From Pogostemon cablin (taxonomy: Eukaryota > Streptophyta > Magnoliopsida > Lamiales > Lamiaceae), in NCBI GenBank assembly GCA_023678885.1, contig CM043012.1:19070036-19134035 (forward strand): a stretch of DNA of 64,000 bases. Reading direction: 5' to 3'. The notes beneath the pieces were generated by a model. That model saw nothing but the letters and a program-made list of their open reading frames with translations, was not told where the DNA came from and made no database searches. Below, in pieces: positions 35,755-48,205 of the stretch. Every line of letters starts with the position of its first letter. Positions within the stretch are counted from its first letter, which is position 1. A program made the position numbers and the translations under genes.

Positions 35755-35769
35755 AAATTATTTCATGAA
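35755..35769. repeat. LINE target-site duplication (right)
   Basis: aaattatttcatgaa, the same as 23415-23429, placed right after the A-tail. Confidence 0.75.
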
Positions 35770-35982
35770 TAATTTTATAGCATAAGCGAAAAATAATAAC
35801 ATTTTAAAAAAAATGATAACATCTCTAATAATAAATAATAACTGAGTAAAAAAAAGTGTAAAATAGTTTTAACTTAACTACTAAGTTTAAATAAACGGTA
35901 CCCTAAATTCTCCATGTTTATAATTACAATAATAAGTCCCGCTCAATACTTTAGATTTTGTAAATTTGAACTCGATTTTCTC

Positions 35983-36044
<62 letters not shown>

Positions 36045-36230
36045 TATAATACACTATTTGAAAAAATACACAAGAGGGATCATTGATCAATTAAAGTTAG
36101 CTTTATTATACAATAGTAGTTAAAAAAAAACATATCAAATATCATAACTAATTAACGTTGATTTTTCGATTTCAAAATTTCAAATCGGAAACATAATTAA
36201 AATAGGGAAGATTCAAAAATGTCCTCCATT
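35770..36230. other. AT-rich spacer with (TA)n microsatellite
   Basis: Contains a TA microsatellite at about 35989-36040. The first 80 bases continue the AT-rich repeat into which the LINE inserted (aataataac, aaaagtgtaaaa). No gene. Confidence 0.7.
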
Positions 36231-36246
36231 GTTTAGAAATGAATGA

Positions 36247-36537
36247 AAAGAGAAGGGCATATCCGTCATGACAGTAGAAGTTGATGGAAAAGCCATCCAG
36301 CTAAATCCACCATCAATCGTGGGCACCACATTCCACAGATTCTAATCATAACAATCCAACGGCTGTGATCTGAATTTGAGGTTCATTTGATCTTCATTTC
36401 ATGTGTAGACGAGTCGTTTTTAAACCCCCAGGGCGGGCACTTCAGTCGCAGGAATAAACAGAGTCCACAATTATCTGCCATTGGAAGAGAGAGAGAGAGT
36501 CTCATTCAGGAATTCAATTTTCTAAGAGGCCTCAAAG
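36247..36537 (+). promoter_or_regulatory. Promoter and first leader exon of actin gene 1
   Basis: Blocks shared in order with the second actin promoter (41464-41793): agggcatatccgtc, tgacag, a ccatccagcta/gctagccagcta element, accatcaat, tcgtgggcaccaca, atccaacggc, gaatttgaggttcattt, and a core around gtttttaaac with gggcgggcacttcag downstream. The leader exon ends at 36537 (ctcaaag before GTACAG). Conservation between two diverged copies suggests functional sites; the individual binding factors are not assigned. Confidence 0.65.
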
Positions 36538-37107
36538 GTACAGTTCTTTCCTTGAATTAAGCTTTCGATTTTTGGTGGAGAGGTTGAATTTTATTACGCT
36601 ACTATGCTACTGTTTCAGATTCTGTTTCTTTCTCTGTATCTGTTTTTGTATGATTTGGGGGTTGTCTGTTGTGAAATCTAGCTGCATCTGAAGCTTGATT
36701 GGCGGATCTGCTTATGTTAGTTTAGATTTTGCCAAGATCAACAAGTCGATCGAGTTTGTATGCTTTTCTGTGTTTCGATTAATGAAGTTCTTGTGTTCTC
36801 TAGTTGATGATTAGTTGTTAAAGATTTGTATTTGGGTAGATCTCTGTTATAACTCAAAAAATTCTCGCTTTTTTTGGAGTTTATAGAGTTGTAATTTTGC
36901 ATCGACTGTTTCCTGTGTGTTTAGATCAGTGGATCTTATCTTATCAAGCTTTAATATTGCTGCCTTTCTGATTTGATGTGAAATTCGAAGTGAAGTTCTT
37001 GATCAAGCTCAAGTTACTTTAGATTTATGATCGTTTGTTTTTCTGTTGGTTACTGCTTTCTCTTGTAATTTTTGAAGATGATGTACCCTCTCTCTCTCTC
37101 TATCTAG
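36538..37107 (+). other. Leader intron of actin gene 1
   Basis: GTACAG donor after ctcaaag at 36538, and TCTATCTAG acceptor at 37107, 13 bases before the ATG. T-rich throughout with a (CT)n tract before the acceptor. Plant actins carry an intron at this place in the 5'-UTR, and it often boosts expression. Confidence 0.8.
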
Positions 37108-37120
37108 ATAATATTAAGAG

Positions 37121-37457
37121 ATGGCAGAAGCTGAGGATATCCAGCCTCTTGTTTGTGACAATGGAACTGGAATGGTTAAGGTAAATGTCAAAATCTACAC
37201 CTAGTATATAATGGATGGTTCTGTTTCCATCAAGACAATGATGTATGATGTTTCTTAACATAATATTGTGTTGACCTTAAAATTCTTAGGCTGGATTTGC
37301 CGGAGATGATGCTCCGAGGGCGGTGTTCCCCAGTATAGTTGGACGCCCTCGCCACACTGGTGTTATGGTTGGTATGGGCCAGAAAGATGCATATGTCGGG
37401 GATGAGGCTCAATCAAAAAGAGGTATCTTGACTTTGAAGTATCCCATTGAACATGGA

Positions 37458-37489
<32 letters not shown>

Positions 37490-38526
37490 TTGGCATCATA
37501 CCTTCTACAATGAACTTCGTGTGGCCCCAGAAGAGCATCCGATCCTCTTGACCGAAGCCCCTCTCAATCCCAAGGCGAATCGTGAAAAGATGACTCAAAT
37601 CATGTTTGAGACCTTTAACACACCTGCCATGTATGTTGCTATTCAGGCCGTTCTCTCCCTCTACGCCAGTGGCCGTACAACTGGTAATCAAAACAAATGT
37701 TGCAGAATCTCTATGTACATCTTAGATTATAAATGATTTCATGACATTTTTATTTCTTGGCAGGTATTGTTCTTGACTCTGGTGATGGTGTCAGCCATAC
37801 AGTCCCCATCTATGAAGGTTACGCTCTCCCTCATGCAATCCTTCGTCTGGATCTGGCTGGACGTGACCTTACTGACAGCCTCATGAAGATCCTGACAGAG
37901 CGAGGATACTCTTTCACTACTACAGCAGAGCGGGAAATTGTGAGGGACATAAAAGAGAAGCTAGCCTACATTGCTCTCGATTATGAACAAGAACTGGAAA
38001 CAGCTAAGACAAGCTCTGCTGTGGAGAAGAACTATGAACTGCCTGATGGACAGGTGATCACCATTGGTGCTGAACGATTCCGTTGCCCTGAGGTCCTCTT
38101 CCAGCCATCCATGATAGGGATGGAAGCTGCTGGTATTCATGAAACAACCTATAACTCTATCATGAAGTGTGATGTTGATATCAGGAAAGATCTGTACGGC
38201 AACATTGTCCTCAGTGGAGGTTCCACCATGTTCCCTGGTATTGCTGACCGTATGAGCAAGGAGATCACAGCTCTTGCTCCTAGCAGCATGAAGATCAAGG
38301 TCGTGGCTCCTCCCGAGAGGAAGTACAGTGTGTGGATCGGAGGGTCGATCTTGGCCTCTCTCAGCACGTTCCAGCAGGTAACCAACTTCACCACTCATAT
38401 CTTTGAAAACAAATGTATGACATTCAACCGACTGAATCTATGTTACTTTTGTGATTGCAGATGTGGATATCGAAGGCCGAGTATGACGAGTCTGGCCCCT
38501 CAATCGTGCACAGAAAGTGCTTCTAG
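37121..38526 (+). CDS. Actin (first tandem copy)
   Basis: Cytoskeletal ATPase that polymerises into filaments. Four coding exons: 37121-37180, 37290-37683, 37764-38377, 38461-38526; 377 residues, the standard plant length. Introns fall after codon 20, within codon 152 and after codon 356, the classic plant actin positions. Landmarks: start MAEAEDIQPLVCDNGTGMVK (nucleotide-binding P1 loop), GFAGDDAPRAVFPSIVGRPR, LDSGDGVSHTVPIYEGYALP (P2 loop), the SGGSTMFPGIADR segment and the end SGPSIVHRKCF. The frame is intact throughout. Compared with the second copy I see only a few amino-acid changes (EAED/DTED, DSLMK/DNLMK, MWIS/MWIA). Vegetative versus reproductive class could not be decided. Confidence 0.97.
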
Positions 38527-38619
38527 AAACAAAGACATCTTTGATGATTGCTGTCTGCTGATGCTGCCTGCTTCTCATTTGCTTTTGTTCTTCGATTTCT
38601 CTGAGTTTTAACAGAGAAA

Positions 38620-39487
38620 CCATACAATCATGTCTGAATCTCCTCTATTAATTTGTAGAAAAGTTATGTATTCTTCAATTGGTATTATGATTTGAGTTTT
38701 GTATGAAAGCCAAATGCTTCCTACTAGTATTTATCCATTTGCTTGATTCGTAGTCACCTGCTGTAATTTTATACAAGTTTGTAATGCCATATTGAATTCT
38801 GGGGTTGTTTCTATTCATCTTCTTCATTCTTGCCTTCTCTACTTTCTTAATTTATTGGATTGAATATTTATACACTTCGGACTTTCTACTCAATGTCTTA
38901 ATTTCCTAGTGAAACACATTGTTTAAATTATTATTTGAAAAAATTTGAAATCTTGAATTGATCAATAGTAGCCACGTAATGGGAAACCTTTAACATTTCC
39001 AACTCTGATGCAATATTTTAAGCTAAACTAGAAAAGGTCTTAAATGGAATTAGCCAAGATTAGTTGTCAAACTCTAGAACAAATCAAGCTAAGTTAAAAT
39101 AAATGAAAGAAAAAAGAGAAAAATAAATAAATAGAAGATCTCATGTGCGATGGGTACTTGAAAAGAAATCGTAGTCTTATTAGTTGTTAAGAAGCAAAGA
39201 AAGACAACCCAACAAAGCAAGTATATGATGTTGTACAGAGAATTTCCATTTGTAAATCATATGACTTTATGATGCATTTATATCTCCTTTTGGGAAGAGA
39301 AGGAGAGAGAGAAACCCCATTGATAACAAAGATTTTGCTTTACTTTACAACCAAGATATCTTGCACTTTATTACTTTCCACATCTTGTTTATGCCACGCA
39401 CAAGTGTATATATGTATGTTATATGTATCTATACACATTATTCATCAATATATATGTAGTATATATACTTGTAAAATGAATAATAAT
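38620..39487. other. Actin 1 3'-UTR and intergenic sequence
   Basis: The 3'-UTR includes gtttgtaatgcc and tgtatgaaagccaaatgcttc, a segment also echoed after actin 2 (ttttggatgaagggcaaatg). No gene after it. Confidence 0.6.
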
Positions 39488-39734
39488 GTTCCCTCCGTCC
39501 CACAATTTCGTTCACGTTTACTGTACTACGTTTTTTAAAAAAATTGTTCTTTTTGATCAAATTTGTTAACTTTAGAGGGTATAGTAGTATTTTTAGGTAA
39601 TAAAAAAGTATAAAATAATGATATGTGTGTGAAAAAGGAGTGACAAGTTAAAATTAAAGTAACGTTTGAGATTGTTGGATAAAGTGATGTTTGTTATTTC
39701 TAGGTTGTGAACAAAATTGTGGGACTGAGGAGTA
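39488..39734. mobile_element. Stowaway-like MITE
   Basis: Left end ccctccgtcccacaatttcg through ttcac pairs with gtgaacaaaattgtgggac at the right, ending tgaggagta. Non-coding, ~247 bp. Confidence 0.75.
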
Positions 39735-40302
39735 TGTATATACAATATTTCCTTCAAATTATATAAAAAAATCCACCAAAATAGGCGAATTCCAAAGTTT
39801 CTATTAATACGGAATCTTTGATTCTGCAGGACAACTAGAATACATACATTCTTAATTTCTCACGTGTTGATAGAACATTATTCATCAAGATATATCATAT
39901 TATTGTTTCGCCGGCATCATACATCAATAATACATCATTCTTTCACACGAGGAAATAATGAGACTCAGAGGTAGATATTCAGCTGGATGCATTAAAACTA
40001 AAATAATTTACTATCACTTTATTTTCAAGTAACTATATTTTTATGTATTCATATTTAAAGTTCATCGTATATGAGTTCGATTTTTTAGTTCAGGGCCTCT
40101 ATTAGAGGGGTGGCACAAATGATTACTTTTTAATATATGAAAATTTATTTTTTAGAGATAAATTATTATTCTTTTTAGTGAATAAACGAATTCTTGCACA
40201 CCCTAATTTATTGATCTCTTTAGTACATGAAAAATTACTCTTTAAAGAGATGATATATTATTCTTTAAAATTAAAAGACAAAATTCATGTGAGACGATAA
40301 TT

Positions 40303-40460
40303 ATGTGAGACGAGTTGACCATTGTTAAAATATGTTTATTATATATGTAAAATATATTATTTCGTAGTTAAAATATGTTTTTTAAAGTATGATGAATAAT
40401 GAATTAAAATATGTTTTTAAGTGTGATAATATGATTCACTACAAATATACTTTAAGTATC
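40303..40460. mobile_element. Partial foldback element, GGTCGAC/TAAAATATG family
   Basis: gtgagacgagttgaccattg followed by ttaaaatatgtttatt matches the left arm of the element at 7037-7241, but no matching right arm was found here; a stray right-arm-like piece (ggtcgacccgtatcac) is at 41178-41193. Confidence 0.4.
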
Positions 40461-40496
40461 AATAAGCAATTAATAAATTAATCACCAATTAAATAA

Positions 40497-40757
40497 TACT
40501 CCCTTCGTCCCGTTACAACGGTCGCGTTTGTTTTTGCACGTAGATTAAGGAATATATTATTTTAATATGTAGAGAGTGGGAGGAATAATATTTTAATATA
40601 AGGTGTGTAGATGTATTAGTATGACCTGTGAGCCCATAGAGATATAAGTAATAATTAATATATGTGGGTCCCTTTTACCAAAAAGGGAAATGAACACTTT
40701 GTATTGGGACGAATCAAAATAGAAAAACGCGTACGTTTCAATGGAACGGAGGGAGTA
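40497..40757. mobile_element. Stowaway-like MITE
   Basis: Opens tactcccttcgtcccgttac and closes ttcaatggaacggagggagta, with an inner cgcgtttg / aaacgcg pair. About 261 bp and non-coding. Confidence 0.75.
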
Positions 40758-41463
40758 GTAATTAAAGTGAGTGAAATTAGTTCGATTTGATCAAATATGG
40801 TAAATTGATCAAGATAAATTGGTGATTTTGTGTTTAAAATCAATGATAAAATTATGTGTGATCACAATCACTAATTAAAATAGCAATCATATCAGTGTAT
40901 GAAGCCTATAAGTATGGTCATTCTGCACTCATTCCATACTCACACAATTCCACACCTCAAGTACATGCATGAGTATACCACCCAGAGCATATTTCTTATT
41001 GCAGGAAGAGTTTTACTTTACTCGTCATCATCTAAGATCCATACTTTACTCGCAATCATCTAAGATCCAAGATCCCGAGACTTTTGTAAGGAAGGTTAGT
41101 AATCCTCATTTCTATTTTTTATTAATTGTAATAGTGATGGATTGATATACATATAAATCAAAAACTTTAACAATTGGTCGACCCGTATCACAATTCGTCT
41201 TACAAATAGAGAGTATCTCAAATAAAAAAAAATTATTAATTTTAAAAAACATAATTCACACCAAAATCACCTCGTCCAAATTCCTGTAGATTCTGAATAT
41301 TATTTTAAGGTGTGCGAAATGCATTTATATTTTACTCCTAATTAATAAAATTATCATGAAATTGAAAATAAAAATTGTGGCGTTCATATTATGTTGATTG
41401 TTGACGTCGAAAATAATGGGGTGCAAAATTTAAAAAAAGGGACACTGTTGGGAATGGGTTAAA

Positions 41464-41793
41464 AAGTAAAGGGCATATCCGTCCTGACAGAAGAGTGCAT
41501 GTAAAAGCTAGCCAGCTATATTGACCATCAATGTGATGCTGTCGTGGGTGCCACAAACCACAATTTGAAATCATATCAATCCAACGGCTCAGATCTCATC
41601 ATCTTGAATTTGAGGTTCATTTCAGCTGAATTTCATGTGAGGCTGAGGTTTCATCTCTCGTATTTTTAAACAAGAGGGCCGGCATTTCAGACCAAGGGGA
41701 AAGCAAGAACACACTGTCCAATTTTTTCTCGCTTGGAGAATTCAACTGCTAGAGGTGAAACCCACAAGACCCATTTTCACCAACCCTTCAAAG
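41464..41793 (+). promoter_or_regulatory. Promoter and first leader exon of actin gene 2
   Basis: Carries the same ordered blocks as 36247-36537: aaagggcatatccgtcctga, gctagccagcta, gaccatcaat, tcgtgggtgccaca, atccaacggc, cttgaatttgaggttcattt, and a core tatttttaaac followed by gggccggcatttcag. The leader exon ends at 41793 (cttcaaag before GTAGTT). Confidence 0.65.
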
Positions 41794-42630
41794 GTAGTTC
41801 CTCTTGCCTTCAATCTCGTTTCAAAGATTCGATTTTCCATCTTCAATTTCAAGAAAGTTTGAATCTTGCCAATGAGTTCTCTTTAGTTTGATCTGAGCGA
41901 CGGCGACCTTATGGTGCCGTTCTTGATTTGGGATGATGGGATCTTGCTATAGACTTTCCGTTGACTTCTATTCATGGATCTGTTATTGGGTGTTCTGAAT
42001 TGTGGTTGAATATTCAAGTGATAGTGTGGTTTAATGAGATTTGATTATTGGGGATCGTATATTTCTAGTTCATGCTTATTGTTGGAAACTTAATTTTGCT
42101 TGCATTTGTTGGGATCTTTTCTGAACTAGTAAATAGATGACATAATAGTATGGATTGATTGGGTAGAGGGTGCTGTTTCTTAATATTTGGAAGTTGAGCA
42201 TTTGGTTGCTTAAAGTCAGCTCTGTAGTCAATTCCAAGTTCAGGGTAGAGTGATGTTTTGTACTTGTTTAATTTCACAATTTGAAATGGGGGAGAATTGT
42301 GAACTTATAGAATCTATGTTAAAATTTATTCAAGTGAATTATTAACAATGTGAAAATTGCAATCGGGTAAAATTGTTTGCATCAAGTGTATCTAATCTGA
42401 CCTGTTGGATGGATCTCTCATTTTCAAGGGAGATTAATCTGATTTAATGTTACATTGCATCCTTTTGTCTTTGGTATGGAATTTTGTGGATTATGTTCTC
42501 TGAATGCCAGACATGCTTTGTTTTTCTCTTCGTCGACTGATTTGAGGTGTTGATGTTAATTGGCATGATTTCAGATACTGATTTAAGTTTGAATCTTAAT
42601 ACTAAATTGTAATCATCATTTTTTCTCCAG
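41794..42630 (+). other. Leader intron of actin gene 2
   Basis: GTAGTT donor at 41794 and TTTCTCCAG acceptor at 42630, followed by 13 leader bases and the ATG. It is longer than the actin 1 leader intron and not alignable with it by eye. Confidence 0.78.
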
Positions 42631-42643
42631 GTAACGTTAAGTG

Positions 42644-42986
42644 ATGGCAGATACTGAGGATATTCAGCCCCTTGTTTGTGACAATGGAACTGGAATGGTC
42701 AAGGTAACATCTTTTCTGCTACTTATAAAACAAACTTGTACTACTAGTTTTGATTTAGTCGAATGATTCGAATGGATATAATATAAGTCTCAACACATTG
42801 TTATGTTGATCTCACATTCAGGCTGGATTTGCTGGGGATGATGCTCCAAGGGCTGTCTTCCCTAGTATAGTGGGACGCCCGCGTCACACTGGAGTGATGG
42901 TTGGTATGGGCCAAAAAGATGCTTATGTTGGTGACGAGGCTCAGTCAAAGAGAGGTATTTTGACATTGAAGTATCCGATTGAGCAC

Positions 42987-43021
<35 letters not shown>

Positions 43022-44520
43022 TTGGCATCACACCTTCTACAATGAGCTTCGTGTTGCCCCAGAAGAGCACCCAATCCTCTTAACTGAAGCTCCCCTTAAC
43101 CCAAAGGCAAATCGTGAGAAAATGACTCAAATCATGTTTGAGACCTTTAACACACCTGCCATGTACGTTGCCATTCAGGCTGTTCTCTCCCTTTATGCCA
43201 GTGGTCGTACAACTGGTAAGGAAAATTCCAAGTTACTGCAGTTTACCCATTCTCTGATACGTAATGTCCCTATGGGCTATGGCCCTTTGTCTTTTTAATT
43301 TTTTGTAATAATATTACTTCAAGATAATGCAGTCAGTCTCTTAATAGAAAAGAAAATATCTAATTCTGGCTCAGAACACCATTTACTTTTTAGTTTGATA
43401 TCCCCATGGAATATCTTATAAAACATTAGCAGGAATGAATATATACTCCATAGATGACTGAGGGGTTTGTTATGATTGATTATAAGGCATATAATCTTGC
43501 ACTCTTTCGAAATGATTAATGGAGTGAGTGTCGTTATGTGGTCTATTGAATACAATATATGGATTGCTGCTATATGATAGAAACTGCCATTGGCATTGGA
43601 TGTTTTGGATACAACAGAAAATTAGGAGGGGTCAAATATTGATTCTATGATACTATGTTCTCTCTCCATTGACACATCCATAACTGTTTCTTTGGTACAT
43701 AGGTATTGTTCTCGACTCTGGTGATGGTGTCAGCCATACTGTCCCCATCTACGAGGGTTATGCTCTACCCCATGCAATCTTGCGTCTCGATCTTGCTGGC
43801 CGTGATCTCACTGACAACCTCATGAAGATCCTGACAGAGCGAGGCTACTCTTTCACCACCACAGCCGAGCGGGAAATTGTGAGGGACATAAAAGAGAAGC
43901 TTGCTTACATCGCCCTCGACTATGAACAAGAGTTAGAGACGGCAAAGACAAGCTCAGCTGTGGAAAAGAATTATGAACTGCCTGACGGACAGGTGATCAC
44001 TATCGGAGCCGAACGGTTCCGTTGCCCTGAGGTTCTATTCCAGCCATCAATGATCGGGATGGAAGCTGCTGGTATTCATGAAACCACCTACAATTCTATC
44101 ATGAAGTGTGACGTTGATATCAGGAAGGATCTGTATGGCAACATTGTCCTCAGTGGTGGTTCCACGATGTTCCCGGGTATTGCTGACAGGATGAGCAAGG
44201 AGATCACAGCTCTGGCTCCAAGCAGCATGAAGATCAAGGTTGTGGCACCACCCGAGAGAAAATACAGTGTATGGATCGGAGGGTCGATCTTGGCTTCTCT
44301 CAGCACATTCCAGCAGGTATATATAACCACATACGAGTATACATATATCATTGCTGCATTTTGTATGCCGATGGGCCTTGCATGATGCTAGTAAGTTTAA
44401 CAATGTAGAACGATATTTCGAGCCAACTGATTTTGTTCGTTTCGTTGAATGCAGATGTGGATAGCCAAAGCAGAATACGATGAGTCCGGGCCTTCAATCG
44501 TCCACAGGAAATGCTTCTAG
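42644..44520 (+). CDS. Actin (second tandem copy)
   Basis: Four coding exons: 42644-42703, 42822-43215, 43703-44316, 44455-44520; 377 residues. Exon lengths (60, 394, 614, 66) equal those of the first copy exactly, while introns differ in length and sequence. Begins MADTEDIQPLVCDNGTGMVK; landmarks FAGDDAPRAVFPSIVGRPRH, SGDGVSHTVPIYEGYALPHA, SGGSTMFPGIADRMSKEI and the C-terminal GPSIVHRKCF are all present. Numerous synonymous differences from copy 1 show that the duplication is not very recent. The gene runs the same way as copy 1 and ends ~630 bp from the convergent PP2C gene. No lesion seen, so both copies look functional. Confidence 0.97.
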
Positions 44521-45147
44521 ATTAAATTCATTGAAGAGAGCGTTGAAGAGAGATTTATACACATCACATGTTTGCCTGTGCTGCTCATTTGCTTCCCTTT
44601 GGGTCTTTTGTTCGTCGTCTGTCTTTACTTTGAGAACTGAAATATGGACATGGAAATAATAATAATAATATTATTATTTTTTTTGGAAGATTTTCATTTA
44701 TGTTAGTTTTACAGAAGACTTGTGTATTTCCAATGGTATTTATGATTTGAGTTTTGGATGAAGGGCAAATGTGATTCCTTTGGCATTATTTTTGTATGCT
44801 TGTTGGATTTTGCTAGTGTAATTCTAGTATTGAATTGTAATGTAGTTTCATTTGTATGTCCACAATTTTCTAATACTCATGCTTGTTTCCATGTTGCACA
44901 ATAACTTCTCAATTATGCATAAAATGGAACACCTCATTTGAAAATAGTCTAGGCTTTCCCCAAGATTTTTCTGTTTCTAATCCAAAGAAGAATGGCATAA
45001 GAAAAGACATTATATGATTAGAGAGTGAATATATCATCTGTTCTTACAAAATCAGAAAGTAAACAGATCAAGTAGCAAGTTAAGTGTGTGTTACACTGGA
45101 GATTGCACCAGGCGTTGAGCGCGAATACCGAAAGAGACGACGACACC

Positions 45148-46908
45148 TCACGAAAAATTACAATTTGATGGCCCGACAGCATCCACAAAACCACGTACTG
45201 AGAGTTCAGGTGCACTGGTTTCATTATCCAGCATTTCATGGTCGATGAAAATGACGACGATGGTGATATCATCATGAACATGTCTCCTCACCCCTTGATC
45301 CAGCTTCTTTATTTCATCATACGGCACTTGTCTCGTCTTTGCTGCCTTTTCCAAAGCTGACACAAGAAGTCTCCTAGCTATCCCCTGGCCAAACAAACCA
45401 AAAAAATGCAAGGTTAATGGAAGAGTTCATGACAGAAAACGAGTGGTCCAAACAATGACAATGGACAACACACCACTCTTGAGTTGCTGTTCACAATCTC
45501 TACCGCATCCTGATTGGTCAGATATTCCCACAAACCATCAGATGCAAAGATAACAAACTTGTCGTCTGGTGTTATCTGTCTAGTGCTTATGCTTGGATCA
45601 GCTCTTAAAACCGGTCGACGAATAGGTTCTGGAAGGTGAAATCTTGGAAATGTTGGGTCGAGGGCGAATTCTGGCCTCTTTAGATAAGCATCACCAATGG
45701 ATCTCGATACCTGATACGGACACATACATACCCACAACACATCACAGTTCACAAACAAAGACACAAACATTTAACAAGGTACCTAAGATATCAAAGGAAA
45801 GCTAGCAATATTAGTTTAATCACTCTTGATCTTCTAATACCAACTCAAATAGAATTATAGATGTCGTTCTCTTCGTTCCACCACTAGACGTGCATACAAA
45901 CAACTTATTACTGACAATCGGTTTGCAATAAGAAATACAAACACTTCAGTGTACACTAGTGAGTAGGAGAAGTAAACACACGGTGTTTCTGTAATGAATA
46001 ATATGGTATGCTCGGCAAACCTGTATGATGCCCTTGATACGCCAAACGCCTTGCTTCATGACAACAATTTGCGAATCTTCAGGATGTAAGTTTCGTAGTT
46101 CTTTTCTAACCTCCTCCATACTTGCATTATGCTCTCTAGTAAGCTGCTCGGCCACAATTCTATTCGATCTGTCTACACATCCCATTACTGCTCTAGAGTC
46201 CCCAAGATTAGCCACGTATAGTGTTCTCTTCCAGATGACTCCCACTAGACAACAGGAACCAATTGCTGCAATTACTGGTCTAATTCCATAAGCTCTTCTA
46301 ACAAGAGTAAGAAAACCGCTTTCTGTTTCTGAAAATGCACTCCGGAGTGTGTCTTCACACATTGCTCCATTTTCTCGAGCAAGTCCTGTCAAAGAAACTA
46401 CTGTCACCAACTCTTCTTTAAAGGTTACCACTACCCATCCCAATCAACAAAGCAGACAATAAGATGACAAAACATGCTAAAAAAAATTAAATCACCCTGT
46501 AGTCATGGTTTCCATTTCTTTTTCTTGCCACATTTGAGAGCTCTAAGAATGTCATGAAAGTTGAAAGTGCAATGCAGAGAAAGAAAAGGGAAGAGAGGTC
46601 TCACTTATTAAATGATTAAAAAGGTGATCAGATATATACTTGGAGGCCTCAGGGCCACCGTGGCCGTCATAGACACCAATAAAGGTGGCATGTTTACCAG
46701 TCTCAACCTGGCTCTGATCCTCAAGAACAGCATTAGCCTGCACAACAGCAAATGAGAATTCGCCGTGCGAATGCTTCTCCAAATCTTTGGACCAGAGAAG
46801 TGCATCGTCCTCCCCTCCGAACCCTTCATCATCATCCTTGTTCATAGGGGCATATCGACCCGTTGGGCTCAAGCATGAAGAAGCCGTTTTTCCCAACCAA
46901 GAAAACAT
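45148..46908 (-). CDS. Protein phosphatase 2C, clade D type
   Basis: Mg/Mn-dependent Ser/Thr phosphatase. Clade D members dephosphorylate plasma-membrane H+-ATPase and are inhibited by SAUR proteins; that role is by family only. Four exons in transcript order: 46908-46605, 46385-46021, 45710-45477, 45384-45148, in frame, 379 residues. The N-terminus MFSWLGKTASSCLSPTGRY is typical of the clade. Metal-binding motifs: FIGVYDGHGGPEASKY (DGHGG 81-85), VANLGDSRAVMG (163-166), SRSIGDAYLKRPEFALDP, FVIFASDGLWEYL (Asp281) and RRHVHDDITIVVIF (DD 339-340). It lacks the long insertions of clade A. GT-AG introns throughout. The exon 3 to 4 join (AGA to GGG) gives NSNSRGIARRL, as in relatives. Convergent with actin 2. 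Confidence 0.95.
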
Positions 46909-48200
46909 CCCTCATTTCCTTCTAAAGCAGTAAAGATTCTGAGGGTGATGCACAGCACAGCACAGGGTTATTGATATTACACACAAAACCAACTAAATTC
47001 GAACAAATAACAAGCAAAAAGCTACTTAACAATTGTACAATCAAATACCAATTCTTTGAATTTAATACATATAAGCTAAGGAGTCAAACTACTTCCAATC
47101 CAAGCAGAGATAGATGTCATCACATTCAAATCAGCTATTTATTACTCAAAATTGTGAAGAAGAAACACAAGATTATAATTTGAGTGAATAATAATACATA
47201 ATTTCCATCTTAATACAAGAAAACAACTGACTGTCGTTCGATTCAGAAAGAAAAATAGAGTAGAGACAACAATTCCCCAAAACATAGAGCTTCGAAGGGT
47301 GCAAGAAATACCCACAAAAACAGGAAACAGAAAACCATGATCATTTAAGAAACGTAATTATGATTTGATTAAATCAAGTTATACAGCTATTACATCATTA
47401 AAATGGTTGTTCCAAGATAATAAACACATTCGTGATTACAGCTAAACATCTCAACAACCTCAAAAAGTACAAATTCATCTCACCAATTTTTTTTAATCAC
47501 TTCCAACAGCTATAACTCGTTAATATCTTCAAACGAGAGATGAAGATCCAAGAAAGAAGCTATCAATGAAGATCAATACAAACTCTATGCTTCCTCCCAC
47601 AAACAAAACAAATATTCTTACAACCAAGTAATGTGTAAAAAGAAGACATTCATTGGAGTAGAAAAGCCAAAGGGAAAGATTCTAGAGCGAATTGTGTGTG
47701 GGGCTATCAAAAATGAAATCTTTTTTTGTAGTAGCAAAGGTAGGGGAAGAAATATGTGAAGAAACTCAGAGAGGGTGTTTGAAAATAAAAAGGGGAAAGT
47801 CGAAGAACAACTGTATGTAATAATAATAAGGTTTGACTTGGGATATAAATAAATAGATTAATAATATTTGGTGATAAGTGCGACTGCAGATACAGGTGGG
47901 AATATTGTAATCGTTTTATAGGTGCTCTTATAATCATTAATTAACAATAGTTATGCCCCTTTTTAAATTAATTATCTCATAATGCTCTAAATAATTACTT
48001 CTAATTTTAGTTTTATTACAACAATCTTTTCGGCTACAAAGCAAGAATGTGTATCCTTGTTTAGCATTTTAATCTAGGTTATAATTACCTTAGATTAGGT
48101 CTAATATTATTCAATAAAATTTAGTTTGAGAGGTTTCTTGGTCAGCAATTTCCATCCTCTATTTTTTTTAAAAAATTATGTACATTAAATGTCTTTGTTT
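46909..48200. other. Region upstream of the PP2C gene
   Basis: Presumed PP2C leader, possible leader intron and promoter, read leftward. No second gene. A pyrimidine-rich stretch on the minus strand at 47700-47830 suits a promoter or leader, but no start site could be fixed. Confidence 0.45.
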
Positions 48201-48205
48201 AGCTT

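Noticed and set aside
37413..38398. Antisense open frames across the actin exons (also 44047-44403)
   Set aside because: Shadows of highly conserved actin coding sequence on the opposite strand.
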